Part shown: positions 13,828-15,028 of the stretch, in pieces
Position numbering within the stretch: the stretch's first letter is position 1
Layout of the letters: each line of letters opens with the position of its first letter
Origin: an uncultured Actinomycetes bacterium
GTDB lineage: Bacteria > Actinomycetota > Actinomycetes > Nanopelagicales > Nanopelagicaceae
Assembly (NCBI GenBank): GCA_903921405.1
Contig: CAIXPV010000089.1
Span: forward strand, 1 to 15,028
Direction of reading: 5' to 3'
DNA length: 15,028 nucleotides
Program-made: the position numbers and the translations under genes
Notes under the pieces: generated by a model
Seen by the model: only the letters and a program-made list of their open reading frames with translations
What the model was told of the DNA's origin: nothing
The model's database searches: none

Positions 13828-13832
13828 GCGAA

Positions 13833-14435
13833 ATGGATTTAAAAAGCACGAGCTTCATCGTGTTAACTGGCGGTACTAGTACTCGATTTGGCAGCGATAA
13901 AGCCGCCGCTCTCATCGACGGGCACACTTTGATTGAACGAATCCTCACATCGATTCCAGATGAGATTGACGTAATAATCGTTGGCCCAGATCCAAGAATT
14001 GCAGGTCGCAGTTATCAATGTGTTCAAGAACAACCATTAGGTGGTGGACCAGTTGCTGGTTTTATGGCGGGGTTAGAAATCTGCACCAGTGAAATCGTTG
14101 GCTTGATCGCCACGGATATGCCCTTTGCCGTTACGCGAGTAATTAATCTCTTGAACTCCATGAAGTCCCACGATGATGCCGTTATGTATGTCGATGCCAG
14201 TGGCTTTATCCAACCGCTTGCAGCTGTTTACCGCGTTGAGGCAGTAGAAAACGCTTTGCACATCATGGGAAGTATCGAAGGAAAATCAATGCGAGAGTTA
14301 ACGTCGCTTTTAAGTATTGCAGAAGTTGTTATGAGCACCGAAGTCGAAGGCGCGCTGATGGATATCGATACTCCAGCCGATCTCGATACGGCCATCGCTT
14401 TCGCAGCCACATTAAAGGATAATCCTCACCTATGA
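13833..14435 (+). CDS. mobA: Molybdenum cofactor guanylyltransferase (MobA)
   Basis: The 200-residue protein has the nucleotidyltransferase fold of MobA. The GTP-binding loop is LTGGTSTRFGSDKA (11-24, family LAGG-S-RMG-DK, with Lys23), then EQPLGGGPVAGFMAGL (66-81) and the Mg-binding ATDMPF (93-98; Asp95). The end has the DIDTPADL block. The enzyme joins GMP from GTP to molybdopterin-molybdate to make the guanine dinucleotide cofactor; related MocA/IspD-like transferases are a weaker alternative. Length is normal. The ATG at 13833 sits 6 nt after a TANNNT box and leaves the GTP loop at the usual distance. Its stop overlaps the start of moeA (ATGA at 14432-14435), which supports a molybdenum-cofactor operon. 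A molybdoenzyme must be encoded elsewhere. Confidence 0.88.
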   Translation: MDLKSTSFIVLTGGTSTRFGSDKAAALIDGHTLIERILTSIPDEIDVIIVGPDPRIAGRSYQCVQEQPLGGGPVAGFMAGLEICTSEIVGLIATDMPFAVTRVINLLNSMKSHDDAVMYVDASGFIQPLAAVYRVEAVENALHIMGSIEGKSMRELTSLLSIAEVVMSTEVEGALMDIDTPADLDTAIAFAATLKDNPHL

Positions 14436-15028
14436 GCGCACTAGTTGAAGGCAGTTGGGATGATGCTCGCTCAATAGCAGCAACAGCATTTAAAGCCCTT
14501 CCCTTTGAAAACATTAGCCTTAGTGAAAGCCTTGGTCGCACACTTGCAGTTGATGCAAGCGCATTGTGTGATTTACCAACGTATGCAACCTCTGCCATGG
14601 ATGGCTATGCGGTCTGTGGACAAGGCCCATGGAAAATTGTTGGTGAAGTAAAAGCTGGACTGCCTATGAAGGATGCGCTGCAGTCAGGAACTGCGGTGGG
14701 TATTGCAACTGGCGCAGTGATTCCAGTTAATACATTGGGAGTTATTCGTTGGGAGTTAGCGCAAGTTAATGGACAAGTTCTTGAAGGAGCAGTAGTCGCA
14801 GATCAAGATATTCGCCCAGCAGCACATGAGTGCATGACGGGAGACATACTTATCAGCGCTGGAACGGTTCTGAGTCCGGCAATGATCGGCTTACTTGCAG
14901 CTGCTGGCTTAGACAACGTGCAGGTTGTCAGAAAACCGAAAGTTGCACTTGTCTTACTTGGTGATGAAATTCAACTGACCGGAATCCCCAGTGAAGGATT
15001 AGTGCGTGATGCACTTGGTCCACAACTT
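14432..15028 (+). CDS. moeA: Molybdopterin molybdenumtransferase MoeA, 5' part (runs off the window)
   Basis: The frame starts at the ATG overlapping the mobA stop and stays open for 199 codons to the window end, so this is the N-terminal half of a protein that is usually about 400 residues. SLGRTLAVDA (33-42) and TYATSAMDGYAV (50-61) are conserved MoeA domain I and III blocks. TGAVIP (93-98) is at the place of the family's TGAP-P, and the visible part ends in LLGDEI (174-179) and VRDALGPQL (191-199), the actinobacterial form of the third-domain motif. MoeA inserts molybdate into adenylated molybdopterin just before MobA acts. Compared with classic members, the P-GAD-VV stretch is changed to IPVNTLGVIRWE, so the negatively charged Asp of that loop is missing; this may be lineage variation. 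Confidence 0.9.
   Translation, partial: MSALVEGSWDDARSIAATAFKALPFENISLSESLGRTLAVDASALCDLPTYATSAMDGYAVCGQGPWKIVGEVKAGLPMKDALQSGTAVGIATGAVIPVNTLGVIRWELAQVNGQVLEGAVVADQDIRPAAHECMTGDILISAGTVLSPAMIGLLAAAGLDNVQVVRKPKVALVLLGDEIQLTGIPSEGLVRDALGPQL

Noticed and set aside
14912..14929. Inverted repeat GACAAC-N6-GTTGTC resembling a spaced copy of the importer operator half-sites
   Set aside because: It lies inside the moeA coding region with a 6-nt gap that the 5383-5394 palindrome does not have, far from any start, and encodes ordinary residues (DNVQVV). It is probably chance.
1..15028. Mobile elements, CRISPR arrays, toxin-antitoxin or phage-defence genes
   Set aside because: No transposase, integrase, direct-repeat array or defence-type domain was seen on either strand; the tRNA genes show no repeated 3' end downstream that would mark an integrated element.

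Overview
The window looks like a piece of a small, streamlined actinobacterial chromosome of modest G+C, most like the freshwater acI / Nanopelagicales type. The reasons are the tightly packed genes with almost no intergenic DNA, actinobacterial protein flavours (MoeA ending its window part in RDALGPQL, a PF13769-like small protein, a TIGR03767-like phosphoesterase), tRNA genes without encoded CCA, and start codons placed 6-7 nt after a TANNNT box (leaderless promoters). The lineage is inference; no marker gene settles it. I saw no mobile element, CRISPR array, prophage gene or broken gene.

Layout. (1) 5-840: tRNA-Gln(CTG) and tRNA-Glu(CTC), then a LysE/RhtB-type exporter starting 3 nt after the tRNA-Glu end. 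(2) 857-2095: an acetyl-CoA hydrolase/CoA-transferase with its own leaderless promoter. (3) 2092-4866: an amino-sugar block: a BadF/BcrA-type N-acetylglucosamine kinase-like gene with a membrane-anchored Cys-rich protein behind it on the minus strand, and divergently a SIS-domain sugar-phosphate isomerase/deaminase followed by a two-helix membrane protein. (4) 4863-5276: a small unrecognised gene. (5) 5277-9342: a four-gene sugar ABC importer operon (binding protein, permease, single-domain ATPase, LacI regulator). It is headed by a promoter whose predicted start is covered by a perfect 12-bp palindrome, the likely site of that regulator. (6) 9339-12225, minus strand: a PF13769-like protein, a homocysteine S-methyltransferase-family protein and a type I phosphodiesterase, tightly coupled, then trhO (tRNA uridine-34 hydroxylase). 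(7) 12258-13814: a large calcineurin-type phosphoesterase on the minus strand. (8) 13833-15028: mobA and the 5' part of moeA, for molybdenum cofactor.

How it works together. Regions 3 and 5 suggest uptake and use of carbohydrates and amino sugars: the kinase would make GlcNAc-6-P and the SIS enzyme would act on the deacetylated phosphate, although no deacetylase lies in the window and the sugar carried by the importer cannot be read from sequence. The clearest unusual signals are regulatory. They are a shared, almost symmetric -10 box driving two divergent leaderless genes (13821-13827), a series of such leaderless promoters, a transporter gene whose mRNA 5' end may be made by tRNA processing, a palindromic operator paired with a local LacI regulator, a 36-bp inverted repeat beside it, and three convergent gene pairs whose stop codons interlock in the same 4 nt.
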